From an uncultured Lachnospiraceae bacterium (GTDB lineage: Bacteria; Bacillota; Clostridia; Lachnospirales; Lachnospiraceae): a stretch of 64,000 nucleotides of DNA. Shown in pieces: positions 1 to 8,277 of this stretch (its first letter is position 1; each line of letters starts with the position of its first letter). The stretch spans positions 1 to 64,000 of the forward strand of contig CAJUPI010000010.1 of NCBI GenBank assembly GCA_910588125.1, given 5' to 3'. The position numbers were made by a program, and so were the translations under genes. The notes below the pieces were generated by a model, which was given only the letters and a program-made list of their open reading frames with translations, did not search any database and was not told where the DNA came from.

Positions 1-55
1 AACAGCCGGACACTGGATAAGAAAAATGACGGGTGACTTATTTTGCAACACCCTC
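1..55. repeat. Family A intergenic inverted repeat, copy A1 (cut by window edge)
   Basis: This is the right end of a family A element. It ends in the family terminus TTATTTTGCAACACCCTC and matches the right end of copy A2. The left part lies outside the window. It sits 37 bp beyond the stop codon of the NlpC/P60 gene. Confidence 0.8.
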
Positions 56-92
56 ATCCCTGAGATTTTTACTTTACTTATTACCGTCTGTA

Positions 93-1736
93 TTAATTTA
101 AAAATCTTCGTATCGTCTTTGGCCTACGGTAGTTCCAGGTGGAAATCTTGATACCGCTCCGGCGGCTGGCCGCATGTACCACCTGGCCATTGCCAATATA
201 CATTGCCACGTGATTCACCACGCCGCTGCTATTGGTATAAAAGATCAGATCACCCGGCAGCATCTCACTTGAAGTAACGGCCCGGCCTGCCTTGGCCTGT
301 TCCCTGGAGGTTCTAGGAAGGCTCACGCCGGCAGCATTTCTCAGCACATACTGCACAAATCCGGAACAGTCTGCTCCCGTGTTGGGATTGGTACCGCCCC
401 AGACATAACGGTTGCCGACAAACTGCAAAGCATAATTCACCACCTTGCTGCGCAAAGCCGCCTGCTGGTTCGCACGCTCCTCCACTGGCGAAAATTTGAT
501 CGCCTCGGTCAGGGCATAGCGCACATCCACATTGTTATCTCTGGTCGCAATAAAAGCTTTATCCGAAGACTCCCCGTCCTCCCCGTCACCGGAATCCAAT
601 TCTATCTGAACCCAACCGTCCAGCTGATCCAGCACAGTATAGCGATCTTCTTTAGAAATCTGTGTCCAGATCCTAGCGCTTGTGGTTGGCTCTGAACGGA
701 CATTCAAACGATCCGTATTGACGATTGCCATCAGCGTTGCCGACTCCAGCGCCAGATCCCTGGCCTCCTGTCCCACTGCCACAAGTTCAGGATCTGCTAT
801 AACATAACCGGTTATGGCCCCAGATTTTACTTTATACCAGCCATCCAGGGTTTCAAGAATCTCTCCTGCCGCCTTACCGGGAAACTTGCCAATAATATTC
901 GTATCATTCTCTGTACTGGGGCTGCTGCGGATATTCAGATAATTGTCTACCTTGGAAATCACCAAATGATCATACTGGTTCAGTGCCATCGCCCGCAGAT
1001 CCAGCTTTCGTGCCTCATTCAGCGCATACTTTACCGTCACATAATCTGCCGAAATATATCCTTCTTCAATCCGGATCCAGCCTTCCAGCTCTTCCAGCAC
1101 CGGATACCGCTCATGAATCAGCGCCTGTGCCACCACATTCGCCGCATCCTCCATGTTTGGTTCAGAACGGATATTCAGCTTTTCCGTGTTGACCTCCGCC
1201 ATCTGCTCCACCTGAGCCAGCGCTTCCTCGCGCGCCTCCAAACCGCTGATTACATAGCGGTTATGTATATATCCCTCAATCCCGCCGGAGGTAATATGGC
1301 ACCATTCCCCCTCTGTATCAAGAATCTCACAGGCGCTGTTTTGCTGCAGCTTGCCGATGATCTTCCCATTGGAACCGGGAGCCTCCCGGACGTTTAAATA
1401 GCCTGCCACCTGTACCAGCCCCAGGTTTTCATAGCTGTCAATAACTGCCTGTTTCTCTCTCAAAAGCTCCTGGCGCTGCTGCTCTTCTACCGACAGCGTG
1501 GATTCGATAAACATGGTAGTCTCCGGAACTGGCTCCTGCTGCACAGCCAAAGCTTCCTGCTCCTCGGCTGCCTGGCGTTTCATCAGCGCACGGCCCAGAA
1601 ATATAGCAGAAAGCAGGACGGCCGCCCCGGCTGCCGGCAGGAGATATCGGCGATCTAGAAAACGGTTCTTTCTTTTGCGAGATCGGACAGGCAGCTTTGT
1701 ATATTCTTTAGTATGATACTTTTTTTTATTCGGCAT
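93..1736 (-). CDS. SH3-domain NlpC/P60 cell-wall endopeptidase
   Basis: A 547-residue predicted secreted or membrane-anchored peptidoglycan hydrolase. A basic N-terminus is followed by one hydrophobic segment at about residues 31-49, a signal anchor. Four bacterial SH3-like repeats follow at about 104-165, 178-236, 257-321 and 333-405, each with a LN[IV]R-type core (YLNVRE, LNIRSE, YLNIRS, LNVRSE). The C-terminal 115 residues are an NlpC/P60 domain with the expected catalytic Cys457 (ADCSGF), His509 (NHVAMYIG) and His521 (VVHAA). Family members cut stem-peptide bonds, usually gamma-D-Glu to diamino acid; SH3 domains bind the wall. The gene appears monocistronic, with a promoter-like -10 at 1776-1781. 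The exact bond cut cannot be read from the sequence. Confidence 0.9.
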   Translation of the reverse strand: MPNKKKYHTKEYTKLPVRSRKRKNRFLDRRYLLPAAGAAVLLSAIFLGRALMKRQAAEEQEALAVQQEPVPETTMFIESTLSVEEQQRQELLREKQAVIDSYENLGLVQVAGYLNVREAPGSNGKIIGKLQQNSACEILDTEGEWCHITSGGIEGYIHNRYVISGLEAREEALAQVEQMAEVNTEKLNIRSEPNMEDAANVVAQALIHERYPVLEELEGWIRIEEGYISADYVTVKYALNEARKLDLRAMALNQYDHLVISKVDNYLNIRSSPSTENDTNIIGKFPGKAAGEILETLDGWYKVKSGAITGYVIADPELVAVGQEARDLALESATLMAIVNTDRLNVRSEPTTSARIWTQISKEDRYTVLDQLDGWVQIELDSGDGEDGESSDKAFIATRDNNVDVRYALTEAIKFSPVEERANQQAALRSKVVNYALQFVGNRYVWGGTNPNTGADCSGFVQYVLRNAAGVSLPRTSREQAKAGRAVTSSEMLPGDLIFYTNSSGVVNHVAMYIGNGQVVHAASRRSGIKISTWNYRRPKTIRRFLN

Positions 1737-1775
1737 GTTTTTTCTCCTTGGAGTAAAGCGGATTCAAATATGGAG

Positions 1776-1781
1776 ATTGTA
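1776..1781 (-). promoter_or_regulatory. Putative promoter -10 of the NlpC/P60 gene
   Basis: On the minus strand a TACAAT hexamer lies 17 bp after TCGAAA (four of six matches to the -35 consensus). The transcript would start about 35 bp before the start codon. Confidence 0.45.
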
Positions 1782-1854
1782 CCACATTTTTCTTCTGTTT
1801 TCGATACTGTAATGAAAAAAAACATGAAACAAATTATTAAAATTCTATTACAAA

Positions 1855-1886
1855 GCGTGACAGCCCGGCAATCGGAACTGTCACGC
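1855..1886 (-). terminator. Terminator-like hairpin after the chromate transporter genes
   Basis: A perfect 9-bp stem GCGTGACAG/CTGTCACGC with a 14-nt loop starts about 18 bp after the stop codon of the second transporter gene. On the minus strand it is followed by TTTGTAATAG, a weak U-rich tail. Confidence 0.6.
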
Positions 1887-1903
1887 CCTGGTCCCTACTT
1901 ATG

Positions 1904-2434
1904 TTAGCCTAAAATAAGCCCCAACACTGCTGCAAGCAATATGGTCTTTGGTATGGAAAGCCTCCCTTTAATCAATACGCTTCCACTGATCACCGCAATC
2001 CCGATTCGTTTCCAGGCTATCACACCGCTTTCTGGCAAAAAAGTAGTGATTCCCAGCGTAACAGCGGCAGCAGCCAACATCCCCATACTGGCCGGCCGCA
2101 CTCCCCGCATGGCACTCTCTAAAAGCTTATTCCCTTTCAAACGAAAAATAAAATGTGCTGCCACCATAGACAGCGTCAACGACGGCATCATCACTCCCAG
2201 GCTTGCACAAAGCGCACCCCATATGCCTGCCGTGCGCAGTCCGACAAAGGTAGCACAGTTGATTCCCAAAGATCCCGGCGTCATCTCAGCGACAGCCACA
2301 ATATCCATGACCTCGGATGCCGTCATCCAGCCATATCTTAAAACCTCATCATTAATTACCGGAATCATGGTCATGCCTCCAAAACTGCAAAAACCAATTT
2401 TCATAAATGATAAAAACAGCCTAAGATACGTCAT
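1904..2434 (-). CDS. Chromate transporter family, second half-size subunit
   Basis: A 176-residue hydrophobic protein of the ChrA/CHR family, which exports chromate or other anions. The N-terminal FCSFGGMTMIPVI segment is the family's conserved GG motif, and four or more hydrophobic segments follow. Short CHR proteins of about 180 residues work as pairs of half-size units in opposite membrane orientation, and this one overlaps its partner by 14 bp, so the two are almost certainly translated together. A GGAGAG ribosome site lies just before the ATG. Actual substrate is unknown; many clostridial CHR pairs have no demonstrated link to chromate. Confidence 0.85.
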   Translation of the reverse strand: MTYLRLFLSFMKIGFCSFGGMTMIPVINDEVLRYGWMTASEVMDIVAVAEMTPGSLGINCATFVGLRTAGIWGALCASLGVMMPSLTLSMVAAHFIFRLKGNKLLESAMRGVRPASMGMLAAAAVTLGITTFLPESGVIAWKRIGIAVISGSVLIKGRLSIPKTILLAAVLGLILG

Positions 2435-2978
2435 CCGGAATCTCTCCTCTCCATATCAAAAGCCCGGCCACAAGAGCTGCCACGACTACCAATAGTTTGT
2501 TCACCCCAGTCAAAACACAAACCAGAAAAGACAGAATCAAAATCCCATAGGAGGAGCGTCCCTGAATCGCTGTCTTTTTCAATTTCAGACAGGCACTGAC
2601 GATAATCGGTATCACCACACTGCGCACCCCGTTCAAAATTCGTTCCACGTAAATATTATCCCGCAAAGAAGAATAAAAATAAGTTACCACAGCAATCGCT
2701 ATCAGCGCCGGGGTTGAAAGCCCCACCGCCGCCGCCACAGCCCCCTCTACCCCTGCCATCGCATATCCACAAAATACGGACATATTAATGATCATTACGC
2801 CGGGAAAAGATTTTGCCAGGGACATATAATCCACCACCTGTTCTTCGGTCATCCAATGCTTCCTGTCTACAAATTCATTCTGCATTTGGGCAATGATGCT
2901 CCATCCTCCGCCAAAAGTAAACAGTCCGATCTTCGCCATGATATAAAATATCGTACACAATTTTTTGAATTTCTCCAT
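2421..2978 (-). CDS. Chromate transporter family, first half-size subunit
   Basis: A 185-residue partner of the next gene, with the family motif LFTFGGGWSIIAQMQ near residue 20 and several hydrophobic segments. The open frame runs further upstream, to 3161, but that extension is hydrophilic and atypical. The ATG at 2978 gives the normal half-size CHR length and has an AAGGAG site upstream, although the spacing is long (about 13 nt). It overlaps the second subunit by 14 bp. Presumably the two form a heteromeric anion exporter in the cytoplasmic membrane. Confidence 0.8.
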   Translation of the reverse strand: MEKFKKLCTIFYIMAKIGLFTFGGGWSIIAQMQNEFVDRKHWMTEEQVVDYMSLAKSFPGVMIINMSVFCGYAMAGVEGAVAAAVGLSTPALIAIAVVTYFYSSLRDNIYVERILNGVRSVVIPIIVSACLKLKKTAIQGRSSYGILILSFLVCVLTGVNKLLVVVAALVAGLLIWRGEIPDDVS

Positions 2979-3186
2979 TTGAAAGGCCCTGCTCCTTTTA
3001 TTTTCTGTCCGTATTTTCCATTTTTTATCATAGTATTCTTTTTCCATCAGGTCAAGTATCAAAAATCCTATGGCTGCCATAGTGTCAACATAATAGGACT
3101 TCACAAAATGTTCATAGACCAGACAAAATTTAATAAAAAATAAATAGTTTTTTCTCTTCATTTGTAGTAAACTTTTGTTTGCAGCA

Positions 3187-3213
3187 ATCGTTTCCCTCTG
3201 GGAAACGGCGATT
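3187..3213 (+). promoter_or_regulatory. Leader hairpin upstream of the repeat lipoprotein
   Basis: An inverted repeat, ATCGTTTCCC then CTGGGAAACG and GAT, lies 33-59 bp before the ATG of the lipoprotein gene. There is no U-run, so it looks more like a leader stem-loop or operator than a terminator. Confidence 0.4.
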
Positions 3214-3245
3214 AGTATATTTCACAAGAGGAGTGATTCGCAATT

Positions 3246-4076
3246 ATGAAAAAAACAATGTTAGCCATGGCCATATTTGCCATCATGCTCGGCACCGCTG
3301 CCTGTTCCTCCAAGAAGCAGGATGTTACTACCACGGCAGCCACCACCGAGGCCGCGTCAGAACCTGTCACGGAAGAAGAGTCTGAATCTGCCATAGAAGA
3401 TGAGAGTGAAGAGGTGGAAGAAGACTTTATGACCGGTGAGATTACCGCTGTCAACGGCGATATCCTGACTGTCAGAAGCGATGACGACGACAGCGAGAAA
3501 AACTACGATCTTTCTCAGGCAGAAGTCACCCAGGAATTTCCTTTCTCCGAGGGAGATTTGGTAGAGATTACCTTCCCCTACGAGACTACGAAAGATCCGA
3601 TCCCAGTGATTGCGCTCGATGTCTTGGAATCCGTCATTGGCATGAATACAGAGCCCTCTGCCACCGGCAAAATTACAGAAGCCACCGACACAGCAATTAC
3701 CATGGAACTGGAAGACGGCGAAAGCTATACGATCAGCATTGCCAATGCCTATATCGTGGCGCAGAACGGAATTTCTGTCGGCAAAGAAGCCACTGTCACC
3801 TATATCGGAGAGCTGGACGATGAGGCGATGGCAACCAAGGTGATTATGGAGGATTCCTATGATTCCGCCGAGGCCAGTCTCAACGCCTTTGTCGGTAAGG
3901 TAGTTCAAAAAGAAGAAAACAATATTGTACTGGAATCCGCCGAAGGAGACTTCTTCACCTTTGTATCGGATGAGTTGGATTTCTCCGAATATAACAATGG
4001 CGATACCTTGCAGATCTTCTACACCGGCACCGTTACAGAAAAAGAAATCCCTGCCGAAAAGATAGAGAAAAAATAA
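3246..4076 (+). CDS. Lipoprotein with three internal beta-rich repeats, function unknown
   Basis: A 276-residue protein I cannot assign to a function. It starts with a lipoprotein signal peptide ending in LGTAAC (lipidated Cys20). A Thr/Glu-rich acidic linker runs to about residue 60. Three similar units of about 65-70 residues follow, each opening with a TGEIT, TGKIT or VGKVV strand, then an alternating beta pattern and an LVEITFPY, EATVTYIG or LQIFYTGT strand. This suggests three small beta-barrel domains on the outer face of the membrane. RBS is AAGAGGAG about 10 nt before the ATG. It is a lone plus-strand gene followed by repeat copy A2. Confidence 0.75.
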   Translation: MKKTMLAMAIFAIMLGTAACSSKKQDVTTTAATTEAASEPVTEEESESAIEDESEEVEEDFMTGEITAVNGDILTVRSDDDDSEKNYDLSQAEVTQEFPFSEGDLVEITFPYETTKDPIPVIALDVLESVIGMNTEPSATGKITEATDTAITMELEDGESYTISIANAYIVAQNGISVGKEATVTYIGELDDEAMATKVIMEDSYDSAEASLNAFVGKVVQKEENNIVLESAEGDFFTFVSDELDFSEYNNGDTLQIFYTGTVTEKEIPAEKIEKK

Positions 4077-4089
4077 AGCCATTCGTAAA

Positions 4090-4260
4090 AAGGGTATTAC
4101 AAAATAAGTCTCCCGCCATTTCTCTATCCTGTGTTCGCACGGTTCACATGCATACCATCTGCTCTTAACGGACAAAGTCCGTCAATATCAGACAGCATGT
4201 TCGTGAACAGCCAGACACTGGATAAGAGAAATGGCGGGAGACTTATTTTGCAATACCCTC
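4090..4260. repeat. Family A intergenic inverted repeat, copy A2 (long form)
   Basis: A 171-bp imperfect palindrome. The outer arms read AAGGGTATTACAAAATAAG and its complement. The middle arms contain TTTCTCTATCC/GGATAAGAGAAA, and the centre has the dyad ACGGACAAAGTCCGT. It lies between two converging genes, 14 bp after one stop codon and 39 bp from the other. Relative to copies A5 and A7 it is inverted. Confidence 0.9.
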
Positions 4261-4299
4261 TTTATTTGTCCCGTTTTACAATTGCTCCCGATTTTTCTA

Positions 4300-4947
4300 T
4301 TATCCCAACTCATATCCAACCATCTGTATATAAGTCTTAATCAGCTCCACAATCTGATCAAACTCCAGACGGCTGGCATTGATTGGCAAATCATAGTTCT
4401 CCACATCTTCCCATTCTTTTCCGGTAAAATAGTGATGATACTCCCGGCGTTGTTTGGTAATACGGTTTAGCTTGGCCAATGCCTCTTTGGTATCGGTGAT
4501 GCCATCCACCTCCATCGTCCGGCGGATACAGGTATCTACATCAGCATAGACAAAGATCTTGATCAAATCCTCTTTCCCTGCCGACTCCAAAACGAAATCC
4601 GCGCAACGCCCCACAATCACGCAGGATTCCGTATTGGCCAGCTCCCGAATCACTTCAGACTGAAATTTGAACAGATTTTCCGGCGATGTCACATCTCCGG
4701 CAGTTTTGGGAGCTCCCATAGGCGCATGACGCATTCCGCCCACAATCCGGCGCAACAGATTATTTCCTGCTTTCTCGTCAGCCAATCGGAAATACTGCTC
4801 TCCTACCGCACTCTTCTCCGCCGTCATACGAAGAATTTCATCATCATAAAAAGGAATCCCCAACTCCTTTGCCAGCAGTTTTCCTACAATCCTTCCTCCG
4901 CTGCCATACTGTCTCTCAATGGTTATCACCAACTTGCTCTTATCCAT
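4300..4947 (-). CDS. Cytidylate-kinase-like family protein
   Basis: A 215-residue protein of the cytidylate-kinase-like P-loop family. The N-terminus carries ITIERQYGSGGRIVGKLLA, the GSGG-x3-GK variant of the P-loop, and a later CVIVGRCADFVL segment matches the family core. The C-terminal half has the arginine-rich lid region (CIRRTMEV, KLNRITKQRR). True Cmk enzymes phosphorylate CMP; this paralogous clostridial family has no assigned substrate that I know of. The start at 4947 has a perfect AAGGAGG site 8 nt upstream; the longer frame to 4983 does not. It has its own promoter at 5037-5065. Confidence 0.8.
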   Translation of the reverse strand: MDKSKLVITIERQYGSGGRIVGKLLAKELGIPFYDDEILRMTAEKSAVGEQYFRLADEKAGNNLLRRIVGGMRHAPMGAPKTAGDVTSPENLFKFQSEVIRELANTESCVIVGRCADFVLESAGKEDLIKIFVYADVDTCIRRTMEVDGITDTKEALAKLNRITKQRREYHHYFTGKEWEDVENYDLPINASRLEFDQIVELIKTYIQMVGYELG

Positions 4948-5036
4948 AAAACAACCTCCTTCCAGAAATACCTGCCGCGTCATCTCTGTTGTAATTATAT
5001 CCGGTCATCCGTTTTTGTTTCGCTTTTGTTGGTGAT

Positions 5037-5065
5037 ATTATACCACAAAATTCCTGTTTATGCAA
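5037..5065 (-). promoter_or_regulatory. Sigma-A type promoter of the cytidylate-kinase-like gene
   Basis: On the minus strand TTGCAT, a 17-bp spacer and a consensus TATAAT. It begins only 9 bp from the ABC ATPase stop codon. Confidence 0.7.
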
Positions 5066-5073
5066 AAAGGTTC

Positions 5074-5871
5074 TTATTTCGCCAGCATCATTCTGTCGTT
5101 GGCAAACGCTCCGCCGCTGGCCTCTGCAAACTTACGCAATAAATCCTCTACGGTCAGCCGTTTCTTTTCTTCTCCGGCCACATCATAGATAATCTGCCCT
5201 TCATTCATCATGATCAAACGATTGCCAATCTGAATCGCATCTTTCATATTATGGGTGATCATCAATGTTGTCAGACGATCCTGATTGACAATCGTCTCCG
5301 TTGTTTCCAACACCTTGGCCGCTGTCTTGGGGTCCAATGCTGCCGTATGTTCATCCAGAAGCAGCAGCTTCGGCTTTTCCAACGTTGCCATCAAAAGCGT
5401 CAGCGCCTGCCGCTGGCCTCCGGAAAGCAGGCCCACCTTGGAAGTCAGACGATTCTCCAGGCCCAGATTTAACTTTGCCAGCAAATCCCGGTACAGTTTT
5501 CTTTCACTGTTTACAATCCCCGGCTTCAAGGTTCGCTTATGCCCCCGGCGCAGAGCCAACGCCAGGTTTTCCTCAATCCCCATCGTAGCAGCCGTACCAT
5601 TCATCGGATCCTGGAACACTCTTCCCAGAAAAGCAGCCCGCTTATGTTCCGGCAGCTTCGTCACATCCATGCCATCGATTAAGATCTGTCCCTCATCTAC
5701 CTGCCAGGTACCGGCAATCGCATTTAACAGAGTGGATTTGCCTGCACCATTCCCGCCAATCACGGTTACAAAATCCCCGTCAGCCAGCGTCAGGCTCAAC
5801 CCCTTAAGTGCTTGTTTTTCATTGACAGTTCCTGGATTGAACGTCTTGGATATATTTTTTACCACAAGCAT
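5074..5871 (-). CDS. ABC transporter ATP-binding protein (TrpZ/ABC_sub_bind-linked type)
   Basis: A 265-residue ATPase with a Walker A at residues 39-47 (GGNGAGKST), Q-loop in FQDP at about 87, signature LSGGQ at 149-153, Walker B LLLLDE at 169-174 and H-loop His207. It is the energising subunit of the importer formed with the permease, whose stop codon overlaps this ATG by one base, and with the binding protein further upstream. This permease-ATPase-binding protein set is the type associated with tryptophan or tyrosine uptake in other Firmicutes, but substrate cannot be decided here. No clear terminator follows. Confidence 0.88.
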   Translation of the reverse strand: MLVVKNISKTFNPGTVNEKQALKGLSLTLADGDFVTVIGGNGAGKSTLLNAIAGTWQVDEGQILIDGMDVTKLPEHKRAAFLGRVFQDPMNGTAATMGIEENLALALRRGHKRTLKPGIVNSERKLYRDLLAKLNLGLENRLTSKVGLLSGGQRQALTLLMATLEKPKLLLLDEHTAALDPKTAAKVLETTETIVNQDRLTTLMITHNMKDAIQIGNRLIMMNEGQIIYDVAGEEKKRLTVEDLLRKFAEASGGAFANDRMMLAK

Positions 5872-6794
5872 CAGCTCTTCCCTCCTTTTTTCACCGGTTT
5901 GGAAAAATATCTGTTCTTCCAGGTAGGAATCGCCAAGAAAATCGCCACCACCACCGCTGACAACAGTTTCAACAAATCCGTATCAATTCCCAGCCAAATC
6001 ACAAACTGCAGTACTAAATAATAGATGATCGAGCCTAACACCACGCCCAGCAGCCGAAAACCAAAATTATGGAATATCCTGCCAAAAACCGCCTCTCCGA
6101 TAATCACGGCGGCCAGGCCGATAACGATAGCCCCGCGTCCCATGTTGATATCGGCAAATCCCTGATACTGCGCCAACAGCGCACCGGAAAGGGCCACCAG
6201 GCCATTGGAGATCATCAACCCCAGCACCCGGTTCAAATTCGTATTGATTCCCTGGGCCCGGGCCATCTTATCGTTGCAACCCGTTGCCCGCAAAGAGCAT
6301 CCCAGCTCTGTCCCAAAAAACCAATAGAGAAATACAATCAAAACAATAATGAGGACCGCCACGATCAAAATCGTGTTTTTATAAAAAGGAACATTTTTTG
6401 TAAAACGCAGCGAAACCAGCAGATCAAATTTGTCTACATTAATCGCCTGATTCGCTTTTCCCATAGTTTTCAAATTAATCGAATACAATCCCAATTGAGT
6501 CAGTATTCCTGCCAGAATGGCCGGAATCCCCATAAATGTATGCAGAAGGCCGGTAGCCAGTCCCGACACCATCCCTGCCATCAGCGCACCAAATAATGCT
6601 ACCCATACATTGTATCCGCTCAACATCAGCATAATACAAACCGCGCCCCCGGTACAGAGTGAGCCGTCTACAGTCAGATCCGCAATATCCAGAATCCGGT
6701 AGGTGAGATACACGCCAATCGCCATAATTCCCCATATCAATCCTTGTGCCACCGCTCCAGGCAGTGCGTTCAATAAACTTATCATATTCTTCAT
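5871..6794 (-). CDS. ABC transporter permease (BPD_transp_2 / LivH-like family)
   Basis: A 307-residue membrane protein with about eight hydrophobic segments and the family pattern DIADLTVDGSL near residue 36 and RGAIVIGLAAVIIGEA in the second half. It is the membrane channel of the importer, with its gene placed between the binding protein and the ATPase genes. The ribosome site is weak (AAGGG directly before the first ATG); an ATG nine bases further in has better spacing and could be the true start. Family A copy A3 lies just upstream and separates it from the binding-protein gene. Confidence 0.87.
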   Translation of the reverse strand: MKNMISLLNALPGAVAQGLIWGIMAIGVYLTYRILDIADLTVDGSLCTGGAVCIMLMLSGYNVWVALFGALMAGMVSGLATGLLHTFMGIPAILAGILTQLGLYSINLKTMGKANQAINVDKFDLLVSLRFTKNVPFYKNTILIVAVLIIVLIVFLYWFFGTELGCSLRATGCNDKMARAQGINTNLNRVLGLMISNGLVALSGALLAQYQGFADINMGRGAIVIGLAAVIIGEAVFGRIFHNFGFRLLGVVLGSIIYYLVLQFVIWLGIDTDLLKLLSAVVVAIFLAIPTWKNRYFSKPVKKGGKS

Positions 6795-6820
6795 CCCTTG
6801 TTCTGCAAGAATTGGTCAGA

Positions 6821-6924
6821 GAGAGTGTTGCAAAATAACCCCTCCGCCATTTCTTTTATCCTTGTGTTCGTGAACCATCCAAACACAGGACAGAGAAACG
6901 GTTGGGATATTTTGCAACACCCTC
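6821..6924. repeat. Family A intergenic inverted repeat, copy A3 (middle form)
   Basis: A 104-bp imperfect palindrome with outer arms GAGAGTGTTGCAAAATAA and TATTTTGCAACACCCTC. It lacks the central dyad of the long form. It sits inside an operon, 13 bp after the binding-protein stop codon and 26 bp before the permease ATG. Confidence 0.88.
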
Positions 6925-6937
6925 TTTCTTTTAAGCA

Positions 6938-8002
6938 TTATTCTTCAATCGCCACATAGTCTTCCGGAACCGTAATCCCCAGAGCTTCACAAAGGCTCTT
7001 GTTATATTTTTTGGTAAACTGCGGTGCATACTCGATAGGCATCTCGGAGATGTTTGCTTCCCCTTTCAGGATCTTTGCCGCCATTTTTCCAGTACCAACA
7101 CCCAGATCATAATAGCTGATCGACAAAGTCGCTACTCCGCATCCTCTGCAGATTCCCTCTTCTCCTGCAATCACCGGAACGCCGGCCGGCTGGCAGACAT
7201 TGTTCACCAGCTCTGCATTGGCGGCTGCCGTATTATCCGTCGGCACATAGAGCACATCATTTTCCTCTGCCGCTTTGGTGACAATCGTGGTCAAATCATT
7301 GGAATCGGAAAATGCATAATACTCGCAGGTGTAGCCCAGTCCCTCCAAAGCTGTCTTCACCGTATCTACCTGATACTGAGAATTTGCCTCTGCTGAACAG
7401 TACAAAAGACCGACCTTTTTAGCATCCGGAAACAGCTCATTCAGCATAGCTGCCTGCTCCTCTAACGGAGCCAGATCTGAAGTTCCGGAAATATTGCCAC
7501 CTACCGTACCGGTAAAATCATCAATCCCCAAAGCTACCCCATATTCGGTTACGGAAGTTCCCAAAATCGGAATCTCATTCGTGCCTGCCTGAGCCGCCTG
7601 AAGGGCCGGCGTCGCATTCGCCAGAATCAGATCCACATCCGAAGAGACAAAACTATTGATAATAGTGGAGCAGGTGTTGGAGTCTCCCTGTGCATTCTGC
7701 TCGTCAAAAGTGACCGCATCTCCTAACTCCTCCACCAATGCATCCTTAAATCCCTGGGTAGCTGCATCCAGAGCATCATGCTGTACCAGCTGGCAAATCC
7801 CCACCGTATAAGTATCACCGGAAGCCGTGTCCTCTGCTTCCTCACTGCTGCCTGCTGCTTCACTCGTTGCCGTCCCTTCAGAAGCCGCCGCTGTCGTCGT
7901 CTCTGCCGCCGTAGTCTCACCACTTCCGCCGGAACACGCTGTCATAGACAATACCATAGAAGCAGCCAGCGCCATTGACCATAATTTTGCTGATTTTTTC
8001 AT
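6938..8002 (-). CDS. ABC transporter substrate-binding lipoprotein (ABC_sub_bind family)
   Basis: A 354-residue binding protein. The signal peptide ends in LSMTAC (lipidated Cys23), then a low-complexity Thr/Ala/Glu/Ser linker to about residue 60. The mature domain opens with YTVGICQLVQHDALD, a hallmark of the ABC_sub_bind family that serves TrpX-type amino-acid importers. It captures ligand outside the membrane and hands it to the permease encoded next. An excellent promoter lies upstream (8057-8085). Repeat A3 between this gene and the permease may make the binding protein more abundant than the channel. Confidence 0.88.
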   Translation of the reverse strand: MKKSAKLWSMALAASMVLSMTACSGGSGETTAAETTTAAASEGTATSEAAGSSEEAEDTASGDTYTVGICQLVQHDALDAATQGFKDALVEELGDAVTFDEQNAQGDSNTCSTIINSFVSSDVDLILANATPALQAAQAGTNEIPILGTSVTEYGVALGIDDFTGTVGGNISGTSDLAPLEEQAAMLNELFPDAKKVGLLYCSAEANSQYQVDTVKTALEGLGYTCEYYAFSDSNDLTTIVTKAAEENDVLYVPTDNTAAANAELVNNVCQPAGVPVIAGEEGICRGCGVATLSISYYDLGVGTGKMAAKILKGEANISEMPIEYAPQFTKKYNKSLCEALGITVPEDYVAIEE

Positions 8003-8056
8003 AATTCACATCTCCCTTTTCCTTCATTTTTATGTAGCCATAAAAGCACACTTGGT

Positions 8057-8085
8057 ATCATACTACAAAATTTTCTCTACGTCAA
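8057..8085 (-). promoter_or_regulatory. Sigma-A type promoter of the ABC binding-protein operon
   Basis: On the minus strand TTGACG, a 17-bp spacer and TATGAT. The transcript would begin near 8050, about 48 nt before the ATG. No T-box or riboswitch fold fits in such a short leader. Confidence 0.75.
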
Positions 8086-8168
8086 CTTTATGATGCTTTA
8101 AAATGTTAAATTTTAACGCAATAAAGTATATAGTTCGAAATTTATAGATTCCATAAAAGATTAACTAT

Positions 8169-8197
8169 TTGCTATTTTGCATTTCTTCTATTATAAT
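8169..8197 (+). promoter_or_regulatory. Sigma-A type promoter of the PsiE-like gene
   Basis: TTGCTA, a 17-bp spacer and consensus TATAAT, with a start near 8204. The 74-nt leader holds a possible stem-loop: TTAGGAGA near 8203 can pair with TCTCC and CCTAA near 8245-8257. Confidence 0.72.
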
Positions 8198-8277
8198 AAA
8201 ACTTAGGAGAGCAAGCCTGAAACAGAATTACTGCTTTTGCGCTGTCTCCGTTCCTAATACAATCAGGAGGAGAAGGT

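Noticed and set aside
2979..3161. N-terminal extension of the first chromate transporter subunit
   Set aside because: The extra 61 residues are hydrophilic, unlike the half-size CHR family, and the ATG at 2978 gives the standard length.
8003..8277. A T-box leader upstream of the TrpX-like binding protein
   Set aside because: The predicted promoter leaves a leader of about 48 nt, too short for a T-box, and no T-box consensus is seen.
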